Assembly: GCF_003010965.1 (NCBI RefSeq) | Contig: NZ_PGGM01000001.1 | Coordinates: forward strand, 1-64,000 | Length of the DNA stretch: 64,000 nucleotides | Source of the DNA: Phyllobacterium sophorae | GTDB lineage: Bacteria; Pseudomonadota; Alphaproteobacteria; Rhizobiales; Rhizobiaceae | Direction of reading: 5' to 3' | In this document: in pieces, positions 24,560 through 33,938 of the stretch | Layout: each line of letters opens with the position of its first letter | Position numbering within the stretch: the first letter of the stretch is position 1 | Made by a program: the position numbers and the translations under genes | The notes under the pieces: generated by a model | What the model was told of the DNA's origin: nothing | The model's database searches: none | What the model saw: only the letters and a program-made list of their open reading frames with translations

Positions 24560-25360
24560 ATGTCCGACACTTTCAACAAGGGCACAGCCCTCATCACTGG
24601 CGCCTCGTCCGGCATCGGCGCCATATATGCCGATCGCCTTGCCAGGCGTGGTTATGACCTCATCCTTGTCGCCCGCAACCGCGACCGGCTTGATAGCCTC
24701 GCCTCGCGCCTTACCACCGAAACCGGACGGACGGTGGAGGTTGTGGCCGCGGACCTAGGCGACAATGAAGGAATCGCGCGCGTCGAGGACATCTTGCGCA
24801 CCGATGCCAGCATCACCTTGCTCGTCAACAATGCGGGTGTCGGCGCCACCGTTCCGCTCCTGCAGTCCGACCCGGACAAAATGGATGCGATGATCACCCT
24901 GAACGTCGTGGCATTGACCCGCCTTGCCGCGGCGGCTGCGCCTGAATTTGTGGAGCGCGGTGCTGGGACAATCATCAACATCTCTTCGATCGTCGCCATA
25001 TCCCCGGAGTTGCTGAACGGCGTCTATGGCGGCACCAAGGCCTTCGTGCTTGCCTTCAGCCAATCGCTTCACCATGAACTTGCCGATAAGGGCGTGCGCG
25101 TCCAGGTCGTCCTGCCCGGCGCGACAAGTACCGAATTTTGGGATATTGCCGGCCTGCCCGTCAGCAATCTGCCCGAAGCCATTGTGATGCCGGCGGCAGA
25201 CATGGTCGATGCCGCGCTAGCGGGCCTCGATCAGGGTGAACTGGTAACGATACCCTCTTTACCGGATATCGACGACTGGAATGCCTTCGAGAACGCCCGT
25301 CAGGCCCTCGGTCCAAACCTGTCGCACCGCCGGCCAGCGCGACGCCTGCTGGCAAGCTGA
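24560..25360 (+). CDS. SDR-family NAD(P)-dependent oxidoreductase
   Basis: This 266-residue protein is a classical short-chain dehydrogenase. The cofactor motif TGASSGIG is at about residues 12-19, the NNAG motif at about 91-94, a catalytic Ser in INISSIVAIS, and the Y-x-x-x-K pair in NGVYGGTKAF. It resembles the DltE/YqjQ-type SDRs of about 260 residues; its substrate is unknown. ATG 24560 follows GGAGCAGCAAA and gives the proper N-terminus; the frame is open to 24482. It is divergently transcribed from the GlxA-type regulator, which probably controls it. The intergenic region (24454-24559) is AT-rich around 24475-24500. Confidence 0.88.
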   Translation: MSDTFNKGTALITGASSGIGAIYADRLARRGYDLILVARNRDRLDSLASRLTTETGRTVEVVAADLGDNEGIARVEDILRTDASITLLVNNAGVGATVPLLQSDPDKMDAMITLNVVALTRLAAAAAPEFVERGAGTIINISSIVAISPELLNGVYGGTKAFVLAFSQSLHHELADKGVRVQVVLPGATSTEFWDIAGLPVSNLPEAIVMPAADMVDAALAGLDQGELVTIPSLPDIDDWNAFENARQALGPNLSHRRPARRLLAS

Positions 25361-25499
25361 CCGGCTACGCCAGGAACAGCCGGGACTCCAGGTTTCGTGA
25401 TACCTCGCTCGACGATACGGTAGAGCGAAGTTCACCTACGCGCAGCATGTCGCGGCGGCGAACTGATACTTCACCATTGGTCGTTTTCCCGGGTGATAT
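25361..25499. other. Convergent intergenic region without a recognisable gene
   Basis: The gap between the SDR gene (plus) and the aldo/keto reductase gene (minus) has no start codon with a ribosome binding site and no known repeat. A short minus-strand frame (25498 to about 25365) is open but I do not recognise it. The inverted repeat at its right end is listed separately. Confidence 0.3.
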
Positions 25500-25530
25500 C
25501 CAGGGTCAGAGCCTGTTGATCTGACCCTGG
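25500..25530. terminator. Perfect 10-bp inverted repeat between convergent genes
   Basis: ccagggtcag (25500-25509) and ctgaccctgg (25521-25530) form a perfect stem with an 11-base loop. It lies 3 bp from the aldo/keto reductase stop. There is no T-tract on either strand, so it may act as a Rho-type or mRNA-stabilising hairpin. Confidence 0.4.
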
Positions 25531-25533
25531 CCC

Positions 25534-26385
25534 CTAGAGCATTTCCAGTGGCCGCTTGCGGCGTGGTGGCGGAAAGGCTTCATCCAGTATCGCAAGCTGC
25601 TCGGACGTCAGCTGCAGATCGAGTGCGCTGCGATTATCCCGAATGTGTTGGAGAGTGCTCGATTTCGGGATCGCAATTACACCATCATGGCCGATGACGA
25701 AGGCAAGCGCCACGACTGCCGGCGTAGTCCCGCACTCCTTCGCCACGCGTGCAAGCGCCGGGTGACCCAACATTCGCCCCTGCTCGATGGGCGAGTAGGC
25801 CATGACCGGCATGTCGCGTGACTGACACCATGGCAACAGGTCATATTCGGCACCGCGCCGGGTGAGATTGTAGAGAACCTGGTTGGTCGCAACGGCGTTG
25901 CCGCCAGCAATATTCTCCAGCTCTTCCAGATCGTCCGTATCGAAATTGCTAACGCCCCAGTAGCGGATTTTGCCTGCCTTGATGAGCTCCTCAAACGCGG
26001 CAACGGTTTCCGCAAGTGGATATCCACCCCGCCAGTGCAGGAGATAGAGGTCGATCGTCTCGCATTTCAATCGCTTGAGGCTGCGCTCGCAAGCAAGCAG
26101 AGTGCCCTTGCGGGACGCGTTTGATGGCAAGACCTTGCTTACCAGAAAGACCTCGCCGCGGCGGCCGTCAATAGCCTCGGCAACTACTTCCTCGGCGCCG
26201 CCATTGCCATACATTTCCGCAGTATCGATCAGGGACAAGCCCAGGTCGAGGCCAAACCGCAGCGCATCGGCCTCTTGCTTGAACTGATGCTGGTCCTCGC
26301 CCATGAACCAGGTTCCCTGGCCAAGCACCGGAACCCTTTCTCCAGAGGGGAGTGTGGTTGTTCTCACGTCTTCTTTCTCCATCAT
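25534..26385 (-). CDS. Aldo/keto reductase
   Basis: This 283-residue TIM-barrel oxidoreductase has the AKR active-site residues: Asp and Tyr in [11 protein letters not shown] (about 53-63), Lys in FLVSKVLP and His in YLLHWRG. The NADPH-binding end is [15 protein letters not shown]. Enzymes of this branch reduce aldehydes or ketones with NADPH. The start overlaps the stop of the upstream GFA-domain gene (ATGA), so the two are cotranscribed on the minus strand. Pairing with a glutathione-dependent aldehyde-type protein suggests a role in aldehyde detoxification, but this is inference. Confidence 0.9.
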   Translation of the reverse strand: MMEKEDVRTTTLPSGERVPVLGQGTWFMGEDQHQFKQEADALRFGLDLGLSLIDTAEMYGNGGAEEVVAEAIDGRRGEVFLVSKVLPSNASRKGTLLACERSLKRLKCETIDLYLLHWRGGYPLAETVAAFEELIKAGKIRYWGVSNFDTDDLEELENIAGGNAVATNQVLYNLTRRGAEYDLLPWCQSRDMPVMAYSPIEQGRMLGHPALARVAKECGTTPAVVALAFVIGHDGVIAIPKSSTLQHIRDNRSALDLQLTSEQLAILDEAFPPPRRKRPLEML

Positions 26386-26882
26386 GGCTCGCCCCGAAAT
26401 GCCAGTTCGACACGGCTTTTCGCCTCCGCACTCCAGACCAGTTCCGAATCGTAATCCCCTTCAAAAGCGGGAATACCCTCCGGCAACGCAACCCAAGCGT
26501 GCTTTGTCGCTGTAAAACAGTGAACGTCGGGCACCAGCTGACTCGCGTCGTCGAGTGTGCCGGCAAAGACGATTGGAATTGTCTCCCCGAGCAGGGAATG
26601 GTGGCTCCACAGCGCCACAAAACAGTGCGGGCAACGATAAATGATCTGGCCTGCCGGGAGAGTCGATGGCGTATGCACCGCGTCGGGCTTGCCGTCGCTG
26701 ATAAGTGTAAGCCTGTCCGCTTCGATCATTGCGTTGACGGCGAACGCCGAGCCGCTCATGCGCTGGCAATAGCGGCAATGGCAACCGTGAACGACGATTG
26801 GTGCGCTCTCCAGGCGATACCGCACATGACCACAAGCGCAACCGCCAACCAAACGGTCCGAACGTTGAGAATTCTCTTTCAT
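26382..26882 (-). CDS. GFA-family (glutathione-dependent formaldehyde-activating-like) zinc protein
   Basis: This 166-residue protein has the Mss4-like GFA/CENP-V fold with its Cys ligands: [13 protein letters not shown], then [15 protein letters not shown] and [13 protein letters not shown]. Members bind zinc; the name comes from S-(hydroxymethyl)glutathione synthase, but most family members are uncharacterised. It lacks any signal peptide. It overlaps the aldo/keto reductase start by 4 bp and is the first gene of that two-gene unit. ATG 26882 has a GGTTGAT region upstream, without a strong ribosome binding site. Confidence 0.87.
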   Translation of the reverse strand: MKENSQRSDRLVGGCACGHVRYRLESAPIVVHGCHCRYCQRMSGSAFAVNAMIEADRLTLISDGKPDAVHTPSTLPAGQIIYRCPHCFVALWSHHSLLGETIPIVFAGTLDDASQLVPDVHCFTATKHAWVALPEGIPAFEGDYDSELVWSAEAKSRVELAFRGEP

Positions 26883-26958
26883 CGATGATCAACCTCCTGG
26901 ACCCAGTCCAGCATTGATCAAACTTTGGTGCAAGGTCCTGAGTTTTGCGGCGTCCGCG

Positions 26959-27246
26959 CTACGCGCTACGCATTATTTGCGTTAGCCTCTCGGCAGCTTC
27001 TGCAGCCAGGTTGGTGAAGATATTGTCGAGATCTTCGGCAACCTGATAATAGGACTCCGGTAAATCGTCGAGCTCCATCTTTTCGACAATTTCTTCCATG
27101 TCCCTCGCATGTTTCTCAAGAAATTTATAGATTTCAGCAGCTTGCTCCGGTGTCAACGTGGCATGGGCCAGCATTTTAGGAATTTTCTTTCCTAGCACCG
27201 TCGCCAGCTCGTTCTTCTCCCGCAGAACTTCCAACCAGTTTGCCAC
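26959..27246 (-). CDS. Small acidic helical protein, unknown function
   Basis: This 95-residue protein is predicted almost entirely helical and is acidic in its second half: LTPEQAAEIYKFLEKHARDM and EEIVEKMELDDLPESYYQVA. It has no Cys, signal peptide or membrane segment. I do not recognise the family. The start MANWLEVLREKNELA is preceded by GGGGAAAAAAATC on the minus strand, a fair ribosome binding site. It is divergent from the MarR regulator gene, with 180 bp between the starts, so the regulator might control it. Confidence 0.65.
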   Translation of the reverse strand: MANWLEVLREKNELATVLGKKIPKMLAHATLTPEQAAEIYKFLEKHARDMEEIVEKMELDDLPESYYQVAEDLDNIFTNLAAEAAERLTQIMRSA

Positions 27247-27426
27247 TGATTTTTTTCCCCTCCACCGCGAGCGTCGCAGAGCTGTGGCCAGACTTCAACT
27301 AATCCTTTAGTATTAAATATGTCTTCTAGTCCGCCGCGATTTGGTGTATTGTGCAGTGCGTAATTTTCATTCGCACGTGCGAAATGTCTTGCGGCAGCAT
27401 ATTTAGCCCTATCCCAGGAGTGCTCG
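27247..27426. other. Divergent promoter region, small acidic protein and MarR gene
   Basis: These 180 bp contain a palindromic patch at 27371-27387 (ttcgcacgtgcgaa as the core), upstream of the MarR gene. It could be an operator. The region 27295-27340 is AT-rich. No gene is visible. Confidence 0.4.
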
Positions 27427-27993
27427 ATGATATCAGATTTGCTGCAACACATTGTTGAAGCCGGCGCGGTGGAACAGAACGTGAGCAAGCAGGAGGCTGC
27501 CGAGACTGTGCGGAGCCCCGCTCACACCACCATTATTACCCACTTCGAACTCGCGCGAACGCTGGAACGCGCGAACCGGCGCTTTGCGACATTTTTGCAG
27601 GCCGAGATGACGCGGCAGGGAGTTCAGGAGATTGGTCCTGCCCATGCCATGCTTCTCCTGACGATTGGCGATGACGAGCTTTCGGTTGGTCAGCTCATGG
27701 ATCGCGGACCCTATGGCGGTACCAATCTTTCCTATTATCTCAAGCAGCTTGGCGAGTGTGGATATATCGAACGCATCCCCCTGGCGCGTGACAGGAGAAC
27801 CGTGCGGATTCGTCTTACTGAAAAGGCGCGGGAGCTCTGCGCCGACCTGACGGAAGTTGCCGCCAAGTACCATCGCCTGGTTGCTGGAGATCCCGAAAAC
27901 ATCCGCAAGATGGAAGTCGCCTTCGAAACGCTCGACCGGCTCGAGCGCGCATGGGCGACCGCGGCCATCTTCGGCTCTCCCGGCGAAAGATGA
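27427..27993 (+). CDS. MarR-family transcriptional regulator
   Basis: This 188-residue protein has a winged helix-turn-helix (about residues 75-150): LLTIGDDELSVGQLMDRG, then GGTNLSYYLKQLGECGYIER and RDRRTVRIRLTEKARELCAD. The first 40 residues are a non-conserved extension. Sequence and length recall LdtR-type MarR regulators of rhizobia and Liberibacter, which control an L,D-transpeptidase and stress tolerance, but no transpeptidase is nearby and I hold this loosely. A palindrome with core ttcgcacgtgcgaa lies 40-56 bp upstream of its start and might be its own operator. Confidence 0.85.
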   Translation: MISDLLQHIVEAGAVEQNVSKQEAAETVRSPAHTTIITHFELARTLERANRRFATFLQAEMTRQGVQEIGPAHAMLLLTIGDDELSVGQLMDRGPYGGTNLSYYLKQLGECGYIERIPLARDRRTVRIRLTEKARELCADLTEVAAKYHRLVAGDPENIRKMEVAFETLDRLERAWATAAIFGSPGER

Positions 27994-28019
27994 TCGCCAG
28001 CCCTGGAGCAGGTTTTGTT

Positions 28020-28946
28020 CTAGACCACGTTGATGCGGTTTCTTCCCTCGAGTTTTGCCAGATACAGCCCGCGGTCAGCACGCGAAAAAACCTCCGGCGC
28101 CGTATCGCCGGACCGTAGCGCAGTAACGCCCGCAGAACATGTATAGGAAAATTCCGGCCATGCCTTTAATGGCCGTGCGGAACGAATCCGCGTGAACACC
28201 CGTTCAAGAATCCGGACACCCTCGCCCAGATCGGTACCCGGCAGTATGAACATGAATTCCTCACCGCCTATTCTGCCGAAGCAATCCAGGCGCCTCACGA
28301 ACGAGTGGGCCTGCCGCGCAAAATCAAGAAGCACCTCGTCTCCGGCCTGATGGCCGTAGCGGTCATTGATCGATTTGAAATTGTCGATATCGAGAACGGC
28401 GATGCATCCCTTGACACCTTCGGGCTCAGGCGGCCGGCTGACCAACGCGTCGAGCCGCGCCATGATGAAGCGGCGGTTGGCAACGCCGGTAAGTTCATCC
28501 GTCTGAGACGCGCGCAACGCCAGGTCGCGATCCTGCCGCAACCGGCGGTCATCGGCACGCAACTGCGTGATATCGCTGGCAATGCACAGCATCCACCCAT
28601 TTGGTTGCACGGTTTCAGTCATCCACAGCCAACGGCCATCCACAAGGTTGGTTTCGAACGCACGGAATGCGGTTTTTCCGCGGCGTGACTGAGTCGAGAC
28701 CAGCCAGTCATCGAAATTTGCGGTCTTCAGCACCGTGCCAACCCCGGCCTCGTAATTCCTGCGCATGATGGCACTCCAGCTCAGCTGTTCGTCTGGAGCT
28801 ATATTGTAAGCAGCCCGAAAGCTCCGGTTTGCATAACGCAGCACATCGTCCTGGTCATAGAGCGCGATGAGGGCAAGGCTGTCCGCCTGCAGCGACAGGA
28901 GATTGCCGACGAACTCATCTGGATTAGCGAAGGATTCCATACTCAC
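28020..28946 (-). CDS. PAS-GGDEF diguanylate cyclase
   Basis: This 308-residue cytosolic protein has a PAS domain (about 15-130) and a GGDEF domain (about 145-308). The active site is GGEEF at 227-231. The product-inhibition site RxxD is intact at 218-221 (RRLD, five residues before GGEEF), unlike the membrane cyclase at 5398. DIDNFKSINDRYGHQAGDEV is typical. It should make cyclic di-GMP in response to a PAS-sensed signal, possibly redox or a small ligand. It is convergent with the MarR gene and stands alone. Confidence 0.92.
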   Translation of the reverse strand: MSMESFANPDEFVGNLLSLQADSLALIALYDQDDVLRYANRSFRAAYNIAPDEQLSWSAIMRRNYEAGVGTVLKTANFDDWLVSTQSRRGKTAFRAFETNLVDGRWLWMTETVQPNGWMLCIASDITQLRADDRRLRQDRDLALRASQTDELTGVANRRFIMARLDALVSRPPEPEGVKGCIAVLDIDNFKSINDRYGHQAGDEVLLDFARQAHSFVRRLDCFGRIGGEEFMFILPGTDLGEGVRILERVFTRIRSARPLKAWPEFSYTCSAGVTALRSGDTAPEVFSRADRGLYLAKLEGRNRINVV

Positions 28947-29071
28947 CGTAAATCAAGGACAGGCTTGGGATATAGAGCGGGAAACATTCAAATGGAACCG
29001 GTTCTGTTTCCTGGATTCCGAGACAATCTGCGCGAAGCGGCGGCAATTGGCCGTCGCCATGAAATGAATGG

Positions 29072-29587
29072 TTACCCTGCCTCATCGTCCGATAGCTTGC
29101 CGCTTCCTCTGCGCTCCGCACCCATCCCGATCTCAAGACGTCGAACCACGATCAGCAGAAATACCGCCATCAGGGAAGCCGGAATGGCGATCCACCAGAA
29201 CCCGAGGCCGCTGGCAAGTCCAACCGATGAGGCAAGCCATAGGGCTGCGCCGGTGGTGATGCCTCGGACTTCGCCGCGCGAGACGATGATAAATCCGGCA
29301 ACCAGGAAGGCCACACCGCTTGTCGCCGCCTCAATCAGCCGCAACGGATCCATCCGCACGCTCTCCCGCTGAAACTCCGGCACTGCAACGGTTTCAAGAG
29401 CGACGATCGCGAATGTGGCCGATGCCATGCAGACCATTATGTGTGTCTTCAATCCGGCTGGCCTGCGCCTCCATTCGCGCTCCATGCCGAGAAGAGAGCC
29501 CAGCACTGCCGCGAGGAGTAGCCGCGCCAGTATCGACGAAATTGGCAGTGTGGTTTGCGGGAAGGTAAGGTCGAGAAAATTTTCCAT
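29072..29587 (-). CDS. MgtC/SapB-family membrane protein
   Basis: This 171-residue inner-membrane protein has five hydrophobic segments and the MgtC signature GSLLGMEREWRRRPAGLKTH (about 35-54). It lacks the C-terminal soluble domain of Salmonella MgtC, as do many SapB-type members. MgtC proteins affect low-magnesium growth and intracellular survival by modulating ATP synthase or phosphate uptake; for short members the role is less clear. The gene stands alone, divergent from the small monooxygenase-like gene at 29724. The intergenic region contains a cacccg/cgggtg hairpin near 29660-29679. Confidence 0.87.
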   Translation of the reverse strand: MENFLDLTFPQTTLPISSILARLLLAAVLGSLLGMEREWRRRPAGLKTHIMVCMASATFAIVALETVAVPEFQRESVRMDPLRLIEAATSGVAFLVAGFIIVSRGEVRGITTGAALWLASSVGLASGLGFWWIAIPASLMAVFLLIVVRRLEIGMGAERRGSGKLSDDEAG

Positions 29588-29723
29588 ACAGGCACAAACC
29601 TTTCTGGGAGACAGCTATTCAACTGATGAAAGCGGGGAAAGTTCCTGACAGAGGCCGGTCACCCGCTGTTAACGGGTGGCGATGCGACCAGCTCGCCACC
29701 ATATCGCGAAGGAGGATCTCGGA

Positions 29724-30056
29724 ATGGAAAAACAGCCAAAGGCGAAAATTGCACGTATCTGGCGTGGCCGCACGCTCCCTCATCGTGCCGATGCGTATGA
29801 AGCCTACAACTATGAAGCCGGAATCAAGCCGCTGATCGATAAAGCGCTCGGTGTTCAGACTTTTCGGGAAGACCGCGGGAATGACACCGAGTTCATGACG
29901 ATTTCTTACTGGGAGAGCATTGAGGCTATGGCTCGATTCACAGGCGGCGATCCTAGGCGAATACACCACCTCGACCGGGACAGGGAATATCTGATCGAGC
30001 TCCCATCGGAGGTCCAGATACTCGAACTGCGCACGTGTCACGGCAAAACGAGTTGA
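29724..30056 (+). CDS. Small dimeric alpha-beta-barrel (ABM-like) protein
   Basis: This 110-residue protein resembles antibiotic-biosynthesis-monooxygenase-like ferredoxin-fold proteins: IARIWRGRTLPHRADAYEAY at the start, VQTFREDRGNDTEFMTISYW in the middle and SIEAMARFTGGDPRRIHHLD. These folds dimerise and often act on small aromatic or haem-like molecules, or just bind them. ATG 29724 is supported by a strong AAGGAGG at 29709-29715; the frame is open to 29676. No partner gene identifies a substrate. Confidence 0.7.
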   Translation: MEKQPKAKIARIWRGRTLPHRADAYEAYNYEAGIKPLIDKALGVQTFREDRGNDTEFMTISYWESIEAMARFTGGDPRRIHHLDRDREYLIELPSEVQILELRTCHGKTS

Positions 30057-30087
30057 ATCCCCGAAGTCTGGCGTTCGTTAGCCGGCC

Positions 30088-31071
30088 TCAATAACCGCCG
30101 ACTATCGGCAGAATTTCGCCTGTGATGTAGCTGGAGCAATGGGGCGAAGCCAGAAATACATAGGCGGGCGCGATCTCCTCAGGCTGGGCCGGGCGCTTCA
30201 TCGGGGTATCCGCGCCGAATTTTGAAACGTCCTTGGCCGCCTTGTCGGCAGGATTGAGCGGCGTCCAGACTGGACCTGGCGCCACGGCGTTTACCCGGAT
30301 ACCGCGCGGAAGCAGGTTCGCGGCCAGTGCCCGGGTGAAGGCATGAATGCCACCCTTTGTCATGGAATAGTCCAGGAGGTGCTTGCTTCCCATCAGGCCA
30401 GTGACAGACCCTGTGTTGATGATTGCCGAACCGGGTTTCATCCGCTGCACTGCTGCCTGCGCAAGAAAGAAATAGCCGTGAAGGTTCGTCCTGATGGTCT
30501 CGTCGAAATGTTCCTCGCTGATATCCTCGATATTCTTCACATGAAGCTGAAATGCAGAATTGTTGACCAGAACGTCGAGCTTCCCGAACGCCTCGGCCGT
30601 TTTGGCCACCGCATCCCGGCAGAAAATTTTCTTGCGAACATCTCCTGCAATGACCAGACATTGCCTGCCCTCTTTCTCGACAAGTGCCTTCGTCTTCCCT
30701 GCGTCCTGCTTTTCGTCGAGGTGGATGATCGCGACGTCCGCGCCTTCCCGGGCAAACAAGACCGCCACTGCCCGCCCTATGCCGGAATCGCCGCCGCTGA
30801 TCAGGGCCACCCTGCCGTCCAGTTTTTTTGAACCGAGGTAGAACGGTGCGTCGAACATTGGTGCGGGATCGAGCCTGGCTTCGATGCCGGGCTTTTTCAG
30901 GTGCTGCTTTGGAAAGGGCGGAACCGGGTAGATGCGGGCCCCGGTCTGCGGTGCCTCGTCATTGGCCTTGCTGTCGTTCCCGGCATCCTTGTCGACTTTC
31001 GCCTGGATGACACGCTGGCGCGCCGCCGTGTCCTTGCCCGCCTGGCCGCGGGATTTTGCAGTTTGCGCCAT
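30088..31071 (-). CDS. SDR-family oxidoreductase with charged N-terminal extension (YghA-like)
   Basis: This 327-residue protein has an approximately 70-residue hydrophilic N-terminus rich in Lys, Asp and Gln, followed by a classical SDR. Landmarks are LISGGDSGIGRAVA (cofactor loop), LVNNSAF, a catalytic Ser in NTGSVTGLMG, and YSMTKGG (Tyr and Lys). APGPVWTPLNPADK and ITGEILPIVGGY are typical of the YghA/general-stress SDR group. Enzymes of this group are often induced by osmotic or desiccation stress in alphaproteobacteria; that role is by analogy. It is convergent with the ABM-like gene. Confidence 0.88.
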   Translation of the reverse strand: MAQTAKSRGQAGKDTAARQRVIQAKVDKDAGNDSKANDEAPQTGARIYPVPPFPKQHLKKPGIEARLDPAPMFDAPFYLGSKKLDGRVALISGGDSGIGRAVAVLFAREGADVAIIHLDEKQDAGKTKALVEKEGRQCLVIAGDVRKKIFCRDAVAKTAEAFGKLDVLVNNSAFQLHVKNIEDISEEHFDETIRTNLHGYFFLAQAAVQRMKPGSAIINTGSVTGLMGSKHLLDYSMTKGGIHAFTRALAANLLPRGIRVNAVAPGPVWTPLNPADKAAKDVSKFGADTPMKRPAQPEEIAPAYVFLASPHCSSYITGEILPIVGGY

Positions 31072-31279
31072 CGCCTTCCCTTTCCATCAGTGCGGGTGCT
31101 TTGCTGATGCTGCTTAAAAGCATGAACCGCCGATCGGTTCCGGGTCTGCCTCTCCTCTTGTGCTTGAGCCTGTGTTTTCATCAATGCAGTTTCAGGGGAA
31201 CCCTGGATGAACCCAAACTGTCGTCGTGCGTTAATGTGATAGGCTTCCCCGAACTCATCCAGCGATCGCGGTGTGACAC

Positions 31280-32614
31280 ATGAAATCGGCATCTTACGCT
31301 ATTGCAATTGTCACGGTCGCGGCCTTCACCTCGGGGTGCCTAACCGGCGACGCCCAGGACGAAGCCGGGCTTGCGGATCGCGGCTATGGACCGGATCCGG
31401 TGTTGCCGCCTCCCCAGACTGCATTGATACCGACCGTCAAGATCGCGGAAGCAAATCCATGGCCCGAAAATGTCACGCCCAAGCCGGCAAGGGGGCTCCG
31501 TGTCAACGCTTTCGCGGCGGGCTTTGATCACCCGCGCTGGTTGCATGTTCTGCCCAATGGCGACGTACTCGTTGCCGAGACCAATGCCCCAGCCAAGCAT
31601 GAGGATGGTTTCAGCCTGCGAAAATGGATCATGGGGCGCATCATGAAACGTGCAGGCGCAGGCGTTGAAAGTGCCAACCGCATCACCTTGCTGCGCGACG
31701 CCGACCGTGACGGTGTTGCGGAGTTTCGCAGCACGTTCCTCGAAGGTTTGAATTCACCCTTCGGAATGACCCTGTCGAACGGCAAGCTCTACGTAGCCAA
31801 TACCGATGCTATCCTCGCTTTTCCGTATTCGAGTGGTGATACCAGGATAACCGCATCGCCCGAAAAAATAGTCGACCTGTCGGCCGGGCCGATCAATCAC
31901 CACTGGACCAAGGACGTCATCGCGAGCAGGGATGGCCGCAAGCTCTATGCCACCGCCGGTTCGAACAGCAATGTCGGAGAAAACGGCATCAAGGCGGAAG
32001 AAAATCGAGCGGCGGTTCTGGAGATCGATCTTGCGAGCCGCAAAATGAGGGTATTTGCCGCAGGATTGAGAAATCCCAACGGACTTTCGTGGAATCCGGA
32101 CGACGGCAGACTTTGGGTCGCCGTCAATGAACGCGATGAAATCGGTGACAATCTCGTGCCCGATTACATGACCTCCGTAAAGGATGGCGGTTTCTATGGC
32201 TGGCCCTACAGTTATTACGGTCAGCATGTCGATGCGCGGGCCAAGCCGCCGCGACCGGACCTCGTCCGGCGGGCCATCAAGCCCGATTATGCTCTCGGCT
32301 CGCATACGGCCTCGCTGGGGCTGACATTCTACACGGCCTCGCTGCTCGGTCAGGAGTATCGCGGTGGAGCTTTCGTTGGCCAGCACGGGTCGTGGAATCG
32401 CAATCCGCGCAGCGGCTACAAGGTTATTTTCATTCCCTTCCGGAATGGAAAGCCACAGGGTGCACCCAAAGATATACTCACCGGCTTTATCAGCCCTGAC
32501 GACAAGGCATGGGGGCGTCCCGTGGGCGTCGCAGTCGACAAGGCCGGCGCGCTGCTGGTCGCAGATGATGTGGGCAACGTCGTCTGGCGTGTGGCGCCCG
32601 CAACCGCCAGGTAA
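31280..32614 (+). CDS. Sorbosone/glucose dehydrogenase-like beta-propeller lipoprotein
   Basis: This 444-residue exported protein has a lipoprotein signal ending in FTSGC with Cys20 as the acylated residue. The rest is a six-bladed propeller of the PQQ-dependent sugar dehydrogenase / L-sorbosone dehydrogenase group: [76 protein letters not shown] and [12 protein letters not shown]. It should act at the periplasmic side of a membrane, oxidising sugars or aldehydes if it binds PQQ. No PQQ-biosynthesis genes are present here. It stands alone. Confidence 0.87.
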   Translation: MKSASYAIAIVTVAAFTSGCLTGDAQDEAGLADRGYGPDPVLPPPQTALIPTVKIAEANPWPENVTPKPARGLRVNAFAAGFDHPRWLHVLPNGDVLVAETNAPAKHEDGFSLRKWIMGRIMKRAGAGVESANRITLLRDADRDGVAEFRSTFLEGLNSPFGMTLSNGKLYVANTDAILAFPYSSGDTRITASPEKIVDLSAGPINHHWTKDVIASRDGRKLYATAGSNSNVGENGIKAEENRAAVLEIDLASRKMRVFAAGLRNPNGLSWNPDDGRLWVAVNERDEIGDNLVPDYMTSVKDGGFYGWPYSYYGQHVDARAKPPRPDLVRRAIKPDYALGSHTASLGLTFYTASLLGQEYRGGAFVGQHGSWNRNPRSGYKVIFIPFRNGKPQGAPKDILTGFISPDDKAWGRPVGVAVDKAGALLVADDVGNVVWRVAPATAR

Positions 32615-32852
32615 GACGCGTGTGCCCTGCAGCGGTAGTGCAAATTTGAGGAATGCCGATGCCCTGTTCCAAATAAATCCGCTCTATTCGTCCTCTCTTG
32701 GTGATTTTCCATCCGCACGGGTTGCACATACAGGCGGTGTCTGATTCTTTGCACCCTATTCCGGAACGCGATGTTTTGATTCGCCGCCCGACCGGAATTC
32801 GAAAAACCGCAATTGAATTGTGCGGCGGGGCAGATCAGCTAAGGAACCGAAA
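32615..32852. other. Intergenic region upstream of the second ftsZ
   Basis: These 238 bp follow the sugar dehydrogenase gene. I see no hairpin terminator with a T-tract and no repeat. The sequence before 32853 should hold the ftsZ2 promoter; an AAGGAACCGAAA ribosome binding site lies directly upstream of the start. Confidence 0.35.
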
Positions 32853-33905
32853 ATGTCGATCAACCTCAGAAAACCGGAAATATCCGAGATGAAACCCAAC
32901 ATCACCGTTTTCGGTGTGGGCGGTGGCGGCGGCAACGCGGTCAACAACATGATCCGGGAAAAGCTGGAGGGGACGGATTTCATCGTCGCCAATACCGATG
33001 CGCAGGCACTGACAATGTCGAAAGCCAGCCGTCTGATCCAGCTCGGCACCCACGTGACCCAAGGTCTCGGGGCCGGGTCAGCTCCAGAAATCGGGCGGGC
33101 CGCGGCTGAGGAATGCATCGACGAGATCATGGATCACCTGTCCGGTACCCACATGTGCTTCGTCACGGCGGGCATGGGCGGCGGGACCGGAACGGGTGCA
33201 GCTCCGGTCATCGCACGTGCCGCGCGCGCCGCCGGAATACTCACCGTTGCGGTTGTGACCAAGCCCTTCACCTTCGAAGGAACGCGCCGTATGAGAATGG
33301 CGGACGAAGGTCTGAAGGAACTTCGGGCCAGCGCTGATACCGTTATCGTCATCCCCAACCAGAATCTCTTCCGCGTTGCCAACGCGGCAACGACCTTTGC
33401 CGATGCCTTTGCCACGGCCGACAGAGTGCTTTACTCCGGCGTCGCATGCATCACCGATCTGATGGTGCGCGAAGGCCTGATCAACCTCGATTTCGCCGAT
33501 GTCAGGGCCGTCATGAGGGACATGGGGCGGGCCATGATGGGGACGGGCGAAAGCTCTGGAGAAGACCGTGCAAAAGCTGCTGCGGAAGCCGCTATTGCCA
33601 ATCCCTTGCTGGACGTCGCCTCCATGAAAGGCGCGAAAGGCGTGCTGGTTTCGATTTCCGGCGGACGCGATATGACCTTGTTCGAGGTTGACGTCGCCGC
33701 CTCGCGTATTCGTGAAGAAGTCGACGACGAGGCCAATATCATTCTCGGGGCCACCTTCGACGACGCTCTCGAAGGCGTATTCAGGGTATCGGTGGTCGCC
33801 ACGGGTATCGATCAGGACGATGCCGCCATGGTCGAAAGCGCCGCAGCGGCGGTAAGCGAGAGCAATGTTGCTGCAATGCCCTTCCTCCGGCGGCAGACTG
33901 TCTAG
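32853..33905 (+). CDS. ftsZ2: Second, compact FtsZ (FtsZ2-like) cell-division GTPase
   Basis: This 350-residue protein is an FtsZ with the full GTPase core: [13 protein letters not shown] (21-33), [18 protein letters not shown], the tubulin signature GMGGGTGTG (107-115) and the catalytic T7 loop NLDFADVR (about 211-218). Rhizobial FtsZ1 proteins are near 550-600 residues with a long linker. Here the core ends about residue 319 and only about 23 residues separate it from a terminal MPFLRRQTV, which resembles the conserved C-terminal peptide PAFLRRQ of alphaproteobacterial FtsZ. Short second FtsZ proteins are known from Sinorhizobium and Agrobacterium. It stands alone, not in a dcw cluster, so it is not the main division gene. 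It ends in TAG. Confidence 0.9.
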   Translation: MSINLRKPEISEMKPNITVFGVGGGGGNAVNNMIREKLEGTDFIVANTDAQALTMSKASRLIQLGTHVTQGLGAGSAPEIGRAAAEECIDEIMDHLSGTHMCFVTAGMGGGTGTGAAPVIARAARAAGILTVAVVTKPFTFEGTRRMRMADEGLKELRASADTVIVIPNQNLFRVANAATTFADAFATADRVLYSGVACITDLMVREGLINLDFADVRAVMRDMGRAMMGTGESSGEDRAKAAAEAAIANPLLDVASMKGAKGVLVSISGGRDMTLFEVDVAASRIREEVDDEANIILGATFDDALEGVFRVSVVATGIDQDDAAMVESAAAAVSESNVAAMPFLRRQTV

Positions 33906-33938
33906 CGTCAGGCCCTGTTAGGGCGCTGTCGCCAGGCT

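Noticed and set aside
25365-25498. Minus-strand frame near the SDR/aldo-keto boundary that reads like a protein tail
   Set aside because: It has no start with a ribosome binding site and no recognisable domain, and it partly continues the reading frame past the aldo/keto reductase stop.
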